Shown here one piece after another: positions 54,309-62,897 of a stretch of DNA of 64,000 nucleotides. The position numbers and the translations under genes are program-made. Within the stretch, counting starts at the first letter, position 1; each line of letters opens with the position of its first letter. The notes below the pieces were generated by a model that saw only the letters and a list, made by a program, of their open reading frames with translations, had not been told where the DNA came from and searched no databases. Source of the DNA: Streptomyces ureilyticus (GTDB taxonomy: Bacteria; Actinomycetota; Actinomycetes; Streptomycetales; Streptomycetaceae); the NCBI RefSeq assembly GCF_011045025.1, contig NZ_JAAKZX010000003.1:61914-125913 (forward strand), read 5' to 3'.

Positions 54309-55787
54309 TCACAGATCGTTGCCCGCGTAGGAGAGATTGAAGCTCTTGTTGGTCAGCGGGAAGTCCGGGACGATCGTGTCGTTCAGGGCGACGGGCAGCG
54401 CGGGCCAGTTGAAGAAGGACGGGTCGACGGGCTTGACCCGCTTGAGGGTGCCGTCGGCGGCGAGCTCGACGCGGGTGGCGATGGTGCCGCGCCAGCCTTC
54501 GACGAGGCCAACGCCGCTGAGGGGGCCTTCCCCGGGCACCGCGGTAGGGCCCAGAACCGCGCCGGTCGAGACGCGGTCGGTGAGTTCCCGGATCAGGGTG
54601 AGAGAAGCGTCGATCTCTTCGGCCCGGACCAGGAAGCGGGCCAGGACGTCGCCACCGGCGTGCACGGGGACGTGACCGGGTTGCCCGTGCGGGGTGAAGG
54701 GGTGGGCGATCCGGGCGTCCTGGGCCAGGCCGCTGGCGCGGGCGACGTAGCCGAGGCAGCCGATGTCACGGGCGGCCTCGGTGCGCAGGATGGCGGTGCC
54801 GGTGAAGCGGTCGTGGACGGTGGAGTGGCCGAGCGCCAGCCGGACGATCTCGCGGATGTCGTCGCCGACGGCGTCCAGTTGGGTGGGGCTGGGCAGGGTG
54901 CGCAGGGCGCTGCCGCCGGGGACGACGCCGCCGCGTAGGAGTCGGTGTCCGGTCACCGTGTCGTTGAGGCGTAGGAGTTGTTCGCGGACGCGCTGGGCGT
55001 GGGCGTTGAGGATGCCGTATCCGACGTCGTTGCAGAGCATGCCGAGGTCGGCGACGTGGTTGTGGAGGCGTTCGAGTTCGAGCAGCAGGGCGCGGGCGCA
55101 CTGGGCCTGCTCGGGTACGGCCGTGCCGGTGGCCTCCTCGATGGCCAGGCAGTAGGCGAGGGCGTGGCCGACGGCGGTGTCGCCGCTGATGCGTTCGGCC
55201 AGCGGCAGCCCGGCCGCCACCGAGCGCCCCTGGAAGAGCTTCTCGATGCCCTTGTGCACGAACCACAGGCGGGCCTTGAGTTTGAGGATGGTCTCGCCGA
55301 CGACGGAGAAGCGGAAGTGCCCGGGTTCGATGATCCCGGCGTGGACGGGGCCGACGGGGATCTCGTAGACGCCGTCGCCGGTGACTGCCAGGAAGGGGTA
55401 CGGGCCTTCCTGCTCGCCGAAGGCGGGCGGGTCCCCGGCGTCGGGATGCATCGGGTACCAGCCCCTGGGCCAGTGGAAGTGGCGTACCAGGCGGCGGGGC
55501 TGCGGGTGGTCGAGGGGGACGATGCCGTGCAGGTCGTGCATCTCGCGTTCGAACCGGCCGGCGGGGAACGAGAGATGGGCCAGGCTGGGCACCTCGGGCC
55601 GGGTGGGGTCGAGGCGTACATGGAGTTCGATGCGGGTGTCGGGTGGTCCGGAGACGAAGAGGTGGACCAGGCGGACGGCGTCGGCGTCGTGGTGTGCGGC
55701 GATCAGGGCCAGGCGGTGTCCGTCGCGCAGCAGCGCTTCGGCCTGCTGGGGCAGTTCGGCGGCGGGGACGTCGTGCACGGTGCGCAT
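54309..55787 (-). CDS. HycE/NuoCD-like large subunit lacking the nickel ligands
   Basis: 492 residues: an N-terminal NuoC-like domain (about 1-110, FEREMHDLHGIVPLDHPQPR) fused to a NuoD/hydrogenase-large-subunit domain. In HycE-type enzymes the NiFe site needs two CxxC motifs. Here the first is replaced by AERISGDTAVGH (about 197-207, no cysteine) and the C-terminal one by the tail TNKSFNLSYAGNDL. So it cannot carry a normal NiFe centre and belongs with energy-converting hydrogenase-related (Ehr) proteins. Corresponds to Rv0087 of M. tuberculosis by position and type. Last gene of a six-gene operon. Confidence 0.88.
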   Translation of the reverse strand: MRTVHDVPAAELPQQAEALLRDGHRLALIAAHHDADAVRLVHLFVSGPPDTRIELHVRLDPTRPEVPSLAHLSFPAGRFEREMHDLHGIVPLDHPQPRRLVRHFHWPRGWYPMHPDAGDPPAFGEQEGPYPFLAVTGDGVYEIPVGPVHAGIIEPGHFRFSVVGETILKLKARLWFVHKGIEKLFQGRSVAAGLPLAERISGDTAVGHALAYCLAIEEATGTAVPEQAQCARALLLELERLHNHVADLGMLCNDVGYGILNAHAQRVREQLLRLNDTVTGHRLLRGGVVPGGSALRTLPSPTQLDAVGDDIREIVRLALGHSTVHDRFTGTAILRTEAARDIGCLGYVARASGLAQDARIAHPFTPHGQPGHVPVHAGGDVLARFLVRAEEIDASLTLIRELTDRVSTGAVLGPTAVPGEGPLSGVGLVEGWRGTIATRVELAADGTLKRVKPVDPSFFNWPALPVALNDTIVPDFPLTNKSFNLSYAGNDL

Positions 55788-55790
55788 CGG

Positions 55791-57512
55791 TCAGGGCCTT
55801 TCGAGGACGGCGGCGGCCTGGGAGAGCAGGTCGCCCAGCGGGCCGGTGGCGATGCCGAGTGCGGCGCAGGCCGCCAGGCCCACAGTGAGGGGCCACAGGG
55901 CGGACGGGCTGTCCTGGACGGCCGTAGCCCCGGTGGGGGCGGGTCCCAGCAGCATGCGCGCGGTGCGGGTGGCCAGGGCGGCGAAGGCGATCAGGACCAG
56001 CAGGAGGGCGGCGGCCATGGCCCAGCCCAGTCCCGCTCCCGCGGCGAATCCGGCGCGGGCGATGCCCAGTTCGGAAGCGAAGAGGCTGAACGGCGGAAAG
56101 CCCAGCAGTGCGACGACTGCGAGCCCGAACACCGCCCCCAGCCACGGTGATTGAGCGAGCAGACCGCTCACTCGTCCGATCTCCGACGTACCGCGCAGCT
56201 GCAGAATCCGGCCCGACGCGCAGAACGCGGTGGCCTTGGCCAGCCCGTGCCCGGCGATGTGCAGCAGCCCGGCGGCCAGAGCGAGCGGGCTGCCCACGGC
56301 CGCGGCGAGAGCGATCAGGCTCATGTGCTCCATGCTCGAATAGGCCAGCATCCGCTTGTAGTCGCGCTGGGCCAGCAGCAGGGCGGCGGCGAGCGCGAGG
56401 GTCAGCAGCGCGATCCCGGCCAGCAGGACGCGGGTGAAGTCCGGGCCGAGGGCGGCGTCCGCGATGACCCGGTAGCGCAGGATGGCGGCGAAGGCGACGG
56501 ACAGCAGGACGCCCGACATCAGCGCGGAGACTGGGGCGGGGGCCTGGCTGTGTGCGTCGGGCAGCCAGGCGTGCAGCGGCACCAGGCCCGCCTTGGCACC
56601 GTAGCCGAGGACGACCAGGGTGATGCCGAGCCGGGTGACCGCCGGGTCGAGGCGATCGGCACGGGCAACCAGGGTGGGCCAGTCCAGCGCCCACGCCTCG
56701 GCGATGCCGGCCTGCCGGGCGGCGTAGTAGAGCAGGACGGTGCCGAGGAAGGCGAGCGCGATCCCGGCCGAGCAGATCACCACGTACTTCCACGCGGCCT
56801 CCACGGACGTACGGGTGCGGCGGTGCCCGACCAGGAACGCCGTGACGATGGTGGTGGCCTCGATCGCCACCCACAGCACGCCGAGGTTCGCGGTCACCAC
56901 GGCCAGGCACATCGCGCCCAGGAACGCCTGGACGAGGACGTGGTAGTTCCCCCAAGCTCTCGACTGCTCCCCCACTCTCGGCTTCTCCCCCACTCTCGAA
57001 TTCGCTCGAGCGGGGGGACCCCCATGAGCAGGGGGGACCCCCATCACGGTCCGGCCCGTAGCCCGGTCGGTGGCCCGCTCGCCCGCCAGGTAGGCGGGTG
57101 CCGAGGCGCACGCGATGAACGCGACGGCACCGACGACCAGCAGCATCCATGCGGTCAGCGCGTCGGCCCGCAGCAGGCCGGAGTACGCGGACACAGGCCC
57201 GTCGTCGATGACGTCCGCGGCCAGCAGCGCGCCGCAGGCCAGGATCACCAGGGGGGAGGCCAGGCCGGCCCAGTCGCGGGGATGTCGCCGCGCTGGACTG
57301 ATCGTCGGCGCGACGGCCGGCATGGGTGCGGCCGCCCGACCGCCTCCCGCGGCTACGGGCTCCAACGGTCGCTGGACGGTGGACACTTCGGCAGCCTGCC
57401 GCCCCGCGCGTAGGCCGCCGAGCGTGTAGGCGCCCGCGAGGGCCAGAGGTGCGGCGGCGGGCGCGGTGAGCAGGAGCGCGGTCATCGCGGGCTCTTGAGA
57501 AAGATGCAGCAT
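55791..57512 (-). CDS. HyfF/HycQ-like proton-translocating membrane subunit
   Basis: 573 residues, about 14 membrane helices of the NuoL/M/N antiporter type: YGAKAGLVPLHAWLPDAHSQ (conserved Lys and His), MLAYSSMEHMSLIALA, LHIAGHGLAKATAFCASGRI. ATG 57512 overlaps the upstream stop (TGATG). Residues about 152-188 (MGVPPAHGGPPARANSR, VGEKPRVGEQSRAWGN) are a polar insertion encoded by a G5/C5 repeat at 56948-57053 and lie in a loop between helices. Corresponds to Rv0086. Confidence 0.88.
   Translation of the reverse strand: MLHLSQEPAMTALLLTAPAAAPLALAGAYTLGGLRAGRQAAEVSTVQRPLEPVAAGGGRAAAPMPAVAPTISPARRHPRDWAGLASPLVILACGALLAADVIDDGPVSAYSGLLRADALTAWMLLVVGAVAFIACASAPAYLAGERATDRATGRTVMGVPPAHGGPPARANSRVGEKPRVGEQSRAWGNYHVLVQAFLGAMCLAVVTANLGVLWVAIEATTIVTAFLVGHRRTRTSVEAAWKYVVICSAGIALAFLGTVLLYYAARQAGIAEAWALDWPTLVARADRLDPAVTRLGITLVVLGYGAKAGLVPLHAWLPDAHSQAPAPVSALMSGVLLSVAFAAILRYRVIADAALGPDFTRVLLAGIALLTLALAAALLLAQRDYKRMLAYSSMEHMSLIALAAAVGSPLALAAGLLHIAGHGLAKATAFCASGRILQLRGTSEIGRVSGLLAQSPWLGAVFGLAVVALLGFPPFSLFASELGIARAGFAAGAGLGWAMAAALLLVLIAFAALATRTARMLLGPAPTGATAVQDSPSALWPLTVGLAACAALGIATGPLGDLLSQAAAVLERP
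56948..57053. repeat. G5/C5 repeat array inside hyfF-like gene
   Basis: Three units of the type CTCCCCCACTCTCG / TTCCCCCAAGCTCTCG followed by two units of GGGGGGACCCCCAT around GAATTCGCTCGAG. Length keeps the frame. Similar blocks are scattered in Streptomyces genomes; here it adds about 35 residues to a membrane protein. Confidence 0.7.
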
Positions 57513-58207
57513 CAGTCGTGCAGCTCCCGCAGGTCGTCGATGTCGGTGGTGCCGAACGCCTCCCGCACCCGCACGGTGAGCAGCTGCAGCACCAGCACGG
57601 CGAGCAACACGTCGAAGGAGACGCCGAGTTCGACGATGAGCGGCACGCCGGAGGTGGCCAGGAAGGCGGTCGCGGTGATGCCGTTGTCCAGCAGCAGGAA
57701 CCCGACCACCTGGGCAAGCGCCCGGCGCCGGGTCACCAGCACGAAGAAGCCGATCAGTACCACGGCCAGGCCCACCGGCAGGGCACGGGTCGCCGGGGTC
57801 GGGTCCAGTTCGACCAGAGGGCGGGCGACCGCGTAGGAGAGGAGGGTGAGCGCGGCGGCGGTCAGCAGCGAGGCCGCCACATTCACCAGCGGCTGCGTCT
57901 CGCGGGCCTCGCCATGCCCGCCGCCATGCCCGCCGTCCTGTCCGGCGACGAGCACGGCCAGGGCCCGCCGGATCAGATACGGCAGCAGCCCGGCCCGCAG
58001 TGCCCCGATGCCCACCGCGACCACGAGCAGGTCCCAGCGGTCCTCGTGCAGCCCCAGCAGCAGGGCGATCGTCGCGAGCGCGAGGCCCTGCAGGGCGAAG
58101 AGCCGGACGATCGCGGCGAGTTCACGTCGCCACAGCACCACCACGGCGGCCAGCAGGAACGCCCCGCAGGCCAGATTGAGCAGCTGGCTGAACAGACTCT
58201 CGCTCAT
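57512..58207 (-). CDS. HyfE/HycP-like membrane subunit
   Basis: 231 residues, six or seven membrane helices (SQLLNLACGAFLLAAVVVLW, ALQGLALATIALLLGLH, GLAVVLIGFFVLVTRRRALA, VVGFLLLDNGITATAFLATS), NuoK-like in its second half, with a Gly/His-rich loop (DGGHGGGHGEARE). ATG 58207 overlaps the upstream stop. Corresponds to Rv0085 (hycP). Confidence 0.85.
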   Translation of the reverse strand: MSESLFSQLLNLACGAFLLAAVVVLWRRELAAIVRLFALQGLALATIALLLGLHEDRWDLLVVAVGIGALRAGLLPYLIRRALAVLVAGQDGGHGGGHGEARETQPLVNVAASLLTAAALTLLSYAVARPLVELDPTPATRALPVGLAVVLIGFFVLVTRRRALAQVVGFLLLDNGITATAFLATSGVPLIVELGVSFDVLLAVLVLQLLTVRVREAFGTTDIDDLRELHD

Positions 58208-59172
58208 CACTGTCCCCCCTCTCCGCCCAGGAAGTACGAGGCGGTCACGGCCAGCAGTGCCAACAGGAAGGACCCGGCGAGGAGTTCGGGCACGCGGAAC
58301 AGCCGCAGTTTGGCCCAGAACACCTCAGCCGCCGCCAGCACCGTCCCCAGCACCGCCACCTTGAGCACCACCAGCAGCAGGGCCAGCAGCACGGCCGCGA
58401 GCGAGGAGGCACTGGTGGCGATCCCCCACGGCGCGAACAGCGAGGCCAGCAGTCCCAGCAGCACGGTCAGCCGCAGCTGCGCACCGAACTCGACCAGCGC
58501 CAGGTCCGGGCCCGCGTATTCGAGGACCATGGCCTCGTGGACCATGGTCAGCTCCAGGTGGGTGGAGGGATTGTCCACCGGCAGCCGCCCCGTCTCGGCC
58601 AGCACCGCCACCGAGAGCGCGGCGATCGCCAGCAGCCCGGCCGGAGAGGTGAGGCGTGCGGGCTCGTCGGCCGCTCCGGCGACGATGACGGGCAGGTTCG
58701 TCGACCCGGCCGGAATCGACAGCGCGAACACCGCCATCAGGATGGTCGGCTCCACGAGCGCGGCGATGGTCATCTCCCGCGAGGCGCCCATCCCGCCGAA
58801 CGCGGTGCCGGTGTCCAGCCCCGCGAGCGCCAACGCCACCGTGCCCAGCGCCAGCAGCGCCACCACGACGATCAGATCCGCCCGCCCCCGCACGGGCGAC
58901 TCCGTGGAGATCAGCGGCACCAGCACGGCCAGCACCAGCGAGGTGGCCACCAGCACAAGCGGCGCCCACCGGAACGCCGGGCCCGTTCCGACCGGAGTGA
59001 TCGGCTCCTTGCGCAGCAGCTTGCGCACGTCCCGCCACGGCTGGAGCACCCCGGCTCCGGCCCGCCCCTCCAGACGCGCCCGGGTCTGCCGCATCAGACC
59101 GGTCAACAGGGGCGCTCCGGCCACCACCGTGCCCACCTGGAGGACGATCGCCGCGTATCCGACCGGGTTCAC
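58207..59172 (-). CDS. HycD/NuoH-like membrane subunit
   Basis: 321 residues, eight membrane helices. NuoH-type features: RARLEGRAGAGVLQPWRDVR, KLLRKEPITP, SVAVLAETGRLPVDNPSTHL and ELTMVHEAMVLEYAGPDLAL. GTG 59172 overlaps the upstream stop (GTGA). Links the soluble arm to the antiporter subunits. Corresponds to Rv0084. Confidence 0.92.
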   Translation of the reverse strand: MNPVGYAAIVLQVGTVVAGAPLLTGLMRQTRARLEGRAGAGVLQPWRDVRKLLRKEPITPVGTGPAFRWAPLVLVATSLVLAVLVPLISTESPVRGRADLIVVVALLALGTVALALAGLDTGTAFGGMGASREMTIAALVEPTILMAVFALSIPAGSTNLPVIVAGAADEPARLTSPAGLLAIAALSVAVLAETGRLPVDNPSTHLELTMVHEAMVLEYAGPDLALVEFGAQLRLTVLLGLLASLFAPWGIATSASSLAAVLLALLLVVLKVAVLGTVLAAAEVFWAKLRLFRVPELLAGSFLLALLAVTASYFLGGEGGQ

Positions 59173-61214
59173 CAGCCCACCACCAGCACGACAAGCAGAG
59201 TGATCAGCCCGACGAAGCCGTAGCCGAGATACGTGTGCACGCTGCCGCCCGCCAGCCTGCGCGCCGACTGCCCGGCGGCGGCCAGCAGGTCGAGGACCGG
59301 CTGGTACAGGCGGTGCTCGATCCGGTCGGGCACCCGGTTGCGGAACTCCACCCGCTCCACGAGATACGCCGACTCGCGCACCGGCGTGACGTCCACGTCC
59401 TGCTCCGGCGCCAGCATGTCGTCGAAGACCCGCTGCAGCGGCTCGGCGAACGAGGTGGCCGTATAGGCCATACGTGGTGTCGGCGCCCCGCCCCCGCAGT
59501 CCCACAGCCTCGCCTGCGTACGTCGCTGCCGGCGCCGCGTCGCCCAGCCCACGGTCCCCATGACCGCACCGAGTGCCACTACCAGCGCCGCGAGGACCCA
59601 CAGCGGGGACAGCGTGGCGGACACCTCCTCCAGGCGCACCCGCAGCCCGCCGCCTGCGACCGGCCGCGTCCCGGTGTGCCCGGCCGCCGCAACCGTGCGG
59701 TCCAGGCCTTCGCCCAGCAGCCCCGGCACCAGGGCCAGAGCCGCGCACAACGCGGCGAGCAGGCCCATGCCGACCAGCATGAGCAGCGGCGACTCCTTGG
59801 CCGCTGCGGCCTGTTCGCCGCGCGGCTGGGCGAAGAAGCCCACGCCGAGTGCCTTGACGAACACCGCCGCCGCAAGCCCCGCCGACAGGGCGATCACCGC
59901 CACCGCGAGCGGCAGCACGATCGCCGTGGTCACGCCGGGCACTTCCAGGCCGTGGATCATCGACTGCAGGAGCAGCCACTCGCTGATGAACCCGTTGCCC
60001 GGCGGCAGCGCCACCGCGCCCAGCGCGCCGACCGCGAACAGCCCGGCCGTGAAGGGCATCCGGGCCCGCAGCCCGCCGAGCAGGTCCAGGTTCCGCTCCC
60101 CGGTGGCCCGCAGCACCGAACCCGCGGCCCCGAACAGCAGGGCCTTGAACGCCGCGTGGTTGACCACGTGCAGCAGCGCGGCCGCCAGGGCCAGCCCGGC
60201 CAGCGCCTCATTGCCGACGTGGGCGAACAGCCCGGCCGCCCCCACGCCGAGTACGACGAGCCCCATGTTCTCGGACGTCGAATAGGCCAGCAGACGCTTG
60301 AGGTCCGAGGCCATCGCCGCCTGCAGGATCCCGTACACCGCCGACAGCCCGCCCATGGCCATTACCAGCAGCCACCACCAGGCCGGCCCTCCGCCCAGCA
60401 GATCGGACCCGACTCGCACCAGCCCGTAGATCCCGAGGTTGACCATGGCCGCACTCATCAACGCCGACACCACACTCGGGGCTTCGGGATGCGCCCTCGG
60501 CAGCCAGGCGTGCAGCGGCACGAGACCCGCCTTCGAGGTGAAAGCCACCGCCGTCAGTACGAAGACCAGCCCGCGCATGGTCGGCGAGATCCCGGTGGTG
60601 CCGGCACGCAGGGCCGCGAAGGTCTCGCCTCCGGCCTGAGCGGCGTACACCATGAGACCGGCCAGCAGCAGGACGAGCCCCAGGTGGGTCATCACCGCGT
60701 ACCAGACGCCCGCCTGCCGCACGGCGGGCCGGGCCCGGTGCTCGGCCAGGACAAGCAGCAGCGAGGTGAGCGCCATCAGCTCCCACAACAGCAGGAACGT
60801 CGACACCGAGGCCGCCGCCGGCACCAGCAGCAGACTCAGCGCGAACAGCGGCAGCACCGCTTGGGCGCCCCGCGAGCCGAGGCCGTGCGACCCATGCGAT
60901 CCGTGCCCGGTCACATAGCCGATGCCGTAGACCGCCACCGCCGCCACCACGGCCCCGGCCACCGCCATGAACAGGCCCGACAGCGCGTCCACTGCCAGAT
61001 ACGTACCGGCCAGCGGCAGCAGCCCGGGTACCTCGGCCGACCAGCCGCTTCCGCCCAGTGCAGCCACCCCCGCTGTACCACCGGCCACCCCCACACCCGC
61101 CGTCAACACACCCACCACCCAGCCGCGCACGCGCTGCGGCAGGACCAGCCCGGCCGGCGCGCCCGCCACACCCAAAGCGGTGGCCGTCGCGAGGGCGGCC
61201 GGAATCAGGCTCAC
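59169..61214 (-). CDS. HyfB/HycC-like proton-translocating membrane subunit
   Basis: 681 residues, NuoL-like with a C-terminal extension. FTSKAGLVPLHAWLPRAHPE (conserved Lys/His), LLAYSTSENMGLVVLGVGAA, LLHVVNHAAFKALLFGAAGS, VALPPGNGFISEWLLLQSMI. GTG 61214 overlaps the stop of the small subunit; the open frame extends 194 codons further upstream without a start site. Corresponds to Rv0083. Confidence 0.92.
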   Translation of the reverse strand: MSLIPAALATATALGVAGAPAGLVLPQRVRGWVVGVLTAGVGVAGGTAGVAALGGSGWSAEVPGLLPLAGTYLAVDALSGLFMAVAGAVVAAVAVYGIGYVTGHGSHGSHGLGSRGAQAVLPLFALSLLLVPAAASVSTFLLLWELMALTSLLLVLAEHRARPAVRQAGVWYAVMTHLGLVLLLAGLMVYAAQAGGETFAALRAGTTGISPTMRGLVFVLTAVAFTSKAGLVPLHAWLPRAHPEAPSVVSALMSAAMVNLGIYGLVRVGSDLLGGGPAWWWLLVMAMGGLSAVYGILQAAMASDLKRLLAYSTSENMGLVVLGVGAAGLFAHVGNEALAGLALAAALLHVVNHAAFKALLFGAAGSVLRATGERNLDLLGGLRARMPFTAGLFAVGALGAVALPPGNGFISEWLLLQSMIHGLEVPGVTTAIVLPLAVAVIALSAGLAAAVFVKALGVGFFAQPRGEQAAAAKESPLLMLVGMGLLAALCAALALVPGLLGEGLDRTVAAAGHTGTRPVAGGGLRVRLEEVSATLSPLWVLAALVVALGAVMGTVGWATRRRQRRTQARLWDCGGGAPTPRMAYTATSFAEPLQRVFDDMLAPEQDVDVTPVRESAYLVERVEFRNRVPDRIEHRLYQPVLDLLAAAGQSARRLAGGSVHTYLGYGFVGLITLLVVLVVGW

Positions 61215-61693
61215 CGTCCGGTCACTCTCCTCAGTGCAGCCACGATCTCGTCCGGCCGCGGCGGGCAGCCGGGTACCGCCAGATCCACCGGTACGACATC
61301 GGAGACGGCGCCCTCGACGCCGTACCCGCCCGCGAACTCCCCGCAGTTGATCGCACAGTCCCCGACCGCGACGACCAGCCGCGGCTCGGGCATCGCGGCG
61401 ACCGTGCGGCGCAGCGGCTCGGCCATGTTCCGGGTCACCGGCCCCGTCACCAGGGCCACGTCCGCGTGCCGGGGCGAGGCCACCAGCCGGGCGCCGTAGC
61501 GCTCGGCGTCGTACACCGGATTGAAGGCCGCAGCGATCTCGATCTCGCAGCCGTTGCAGGACCCGGCGTCCACGCAGCGCACCTGTACCGAGCCGCCGAA
61601 CTCCCGCGCCTGAGGGGGGACGCCACCCTCCGGGCGCGGTGGAGCGGGCTCGGCCACCTGCCCGGTGTCCCGGATCTTGCGCAACAGGCCCAT
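61211..61693 (-). CDS. NuoB/HycG-like iron-sulfur small subunit
   Basis: 160 residues. The four ligands for one [4Fe-4S] cluster are present: Cys pair in VDAGSCNGCEIEIAAAFNPV, Cys in VVAVGDCAINCG and VPGCPPRPDEIVAAL. ATG 61693 preceded by GGGAGGG. First gene of the complex operon, downstream of the ArsR gene (gap about 150 nt with a hairpin). No HyfH/NuoI ferredoxin-type subunit follows. Corresponds to Rv0082. Confidence 0.92.
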   Translation of the reverse strand: MGLLRKIRDTGQVAEPAPPRPEGGVPPQAREFGGSVQVRCVDAGSCNGCEIEIAAAFNPVYDAERYGARLVASPRHADVALVTGPVTRNMAEPLRRTVAAMPEPRLVVAVGDCAINCGEFAGGYGVEGAVSDVVPVDLAVPGCPPRPDEIVAALRRVTGR

Positions 61694-61778
61694 GAACCCT
61701 CCCTGACACGGTGAGGACTTGTCTACAGGTGTCCAACAGGCACCTGCGACCGGAGTTACGGCACTCGGGGGCGAAGGC

Positions 61779-61825
61779 GGCCGCCTCCCGCGCCACGGAG
61801 CGCTGTCAGCTCCCGGGAGGCGGCC
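61779..61825. terminator. Hairpin between arsR and the complex operon
   Basis: GGCCGCCTCCCG (61779-61790) pairs with CGGGAGGCGGCC (61814-61825), loop 23 nt, just after the ArsR stop. Could end the arsR transcript or attenuate read-through into the six-gene operon. A smaller CAGGTG...CACCTG repeat lies at about 61725-61745. Confidence 0.65.
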
Positions 61826-61843
61826 ACCGATTGAGGGCCGGCG

Positions 61844-62194
61844 TTACGACGGCGGTTTCGCCTGCGTCTGGGCGGCCTGAAGGTCGGCGAGCAGTTCGGC
61901 CTGGCCGGCGAGCACGCCGGACAGGATGGTGCGGGCGACCCTGAGCAGCTCGGCGATGTGCGGGCTGGTCAGCGAGTAGTACACGGTCGAGCCCTCCTTG
62001 CGGGTCACCACCAGGTTCGCCCGGCGCAGCACCGCGAGCTGCTGCGACAGGTGGGCCGGCTCGATCCCCACCTCGGGCAGCATCTCCGCTACCGCGTGCT
62101 CGCGCTCGCTCAGCAGCTCCAGGACCCGGATGCGCGCGGGATGGGCGATCGTCTTGAAGAACTCGGCCTTCAGTTGGTACAGCGGCGTGCTCAT
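61844..62194 (-). CDS. ArsR-family transcriptional regulator (Rv0081-like)
   Basis: 116 residues. Winged helix: YQLKAEFFKTIAHPARIRVL, EMLPEVGIEPAHLSQQLAVL (recognition helix), RKEGSTVYYSLTSPHIAELL. There is no cysteine at all, so it is not a thiol-based metal sensor; the signal is unknown. In M. tuberculosis, Rv0081 is a DosR-controlled ArsR protein directly upstream of a hyc-like operon, the arrangement seen here. Start ATG 62194 with GGGAGGGGACGG upstream. A palindrome at 62404-62420 is its likely operator. Confidence 0.88.
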   Translation of the reverse strand: MSTPLYQLKAEFFKTIAHPARIRVLELLSEREHAVAEMLPEVGIEPAHLSQQLAVLRRANLVVTRKEGSTVYYSLTSPHIAELLRVARTILSGVLAGQAELLADLQAAQTQAKPPS

Positions 62195-62257
62195 GGTGCC
62201 GTCCCCTCCCCGGCGGAGCAGTACGGCCGTATTGGCTGGTCCTCGGCGCATCGCATC

Positions 62258-62306
62258 CACCCTTCCCCACCCTTCGGGCGGGGGGACCCCCATCTCGCTT
62301 CGCTCG
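62258..62306. repeat. G5/C5 repeat in arsR leader
   Basis: CCACCCTTCCCCACCCTTCG then GGCGGGGGGACCCCCATCTC and GCTTCGCTCG. Same repeat vocabulary as inside the hyfF-like gene. It lies between the palindrome at 62404 and the arsR start, so it is probably transcribed and can fold. Confidence 0.6.
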
Positions 62307-62403
62307 TCACACACATGCGGCCCATCCTCGCCTGCGGCGGCGGCCGCGCCGAATCCGCGCACGAGAACCGAACCGCCCGGAATCAGCAGTGACGACCTCG
62401 GCA

Positions 62404-62420
62404 ATTGCTAAGTTTAGCAA
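62404..62420. promoter_or_regulatory. Palindrome, probable ArsR operator
   Basis: TTGCTAA-GT-TTAGCAA (62405-62420), 7-bp perfect arms, the only strongly A/T-rich palindrome in the window. ArsR proteins typically bind such 12-2-12-like A/T-rich repeats. About 210 bp upstream of arsR and 36 bp after the STAS gene stop. Confidence 0.7.
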
Positions 62421-62455
62421 CTCCATACGTGATGTGAGGAAGGCTTGCGTGAGAG

Positions 62456-62875
62456 TTATTCCGCTGCGTGGCGCGAGTGTCTCCGACCGGGAGCTGTCGT
62501 CCGCCACTCGAGGCGGCCCTCCTGCGCCTCGCCGTGCCGTGTGCTGTGTGAGGTGAGCGCGCCGACCAGGTCGGCATGCACGGGGATGGGCGGGCAGTCT
62601 CCGTCGGGGACGAGGGAGCCGTCGGCGGGGATCGCGGCCAGTTCCAGGCTGCGGTCGGCTGCGGCGAGGCGGCGTGCGGCGTCGGTGATCGCCAGCTGTC
62701 CCTCGGCCGACCAGCCGCGCAGTCCGGTCAGGTCGACGATGACCGGGCCGGTCCCGCGTCCCACGACCCAGCCGACGGCGCCGGCGAAGCGGCGAACGGC
62801 GTCCGGTCCCAGGTATCCGGAGACGGACAGGATGCCGAGGTCCTGTTCGACGGTGTAGCGCCACTCGATGGTCAT
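62456..62875 (-). CDS. STAS-domain protein (anti-sigma factor antagonist-like)
   Basis: 139 residues. GILSVSGYLGPDAVRRFAGA and TGPVIVDLTGLRGWSAEGQL follow the STAS fold; the phosphorylatable serine sits in LRGWSAEG. The C-terminal 30 residues are Arg/His-rich and atypical. ATG 62875 has AAGGAAG upstream. Neighbour of a HATPase gene (22 nt), as in partner-switching modules. Confidence 0.75.
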   Translation of the reverse strand: MTIEWRYTVEQDLGILSVSGYLGPDAVRRFAGAVGWVVGRGTGPVIVDLTGLRGWSAEGQLAITDAARRLAAADRSLELAAIPADGSLVPDGDCPPIPVHADLVGALTSHSTRHGEAQEGRLEWRTTAPGRRHSRHAAE

Positions 62876-62897
62876 GGTCGTCAACTTCCTTGCGCGG

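Noticed and set aside
54309..55787. Annotating the large subunit as an active NiFe hydrogenase or formate hydrogenlyase
   Set aside because: Neither CxxC nickel motif is present, and no formate dehydrogenase or maturation genes are in the window.
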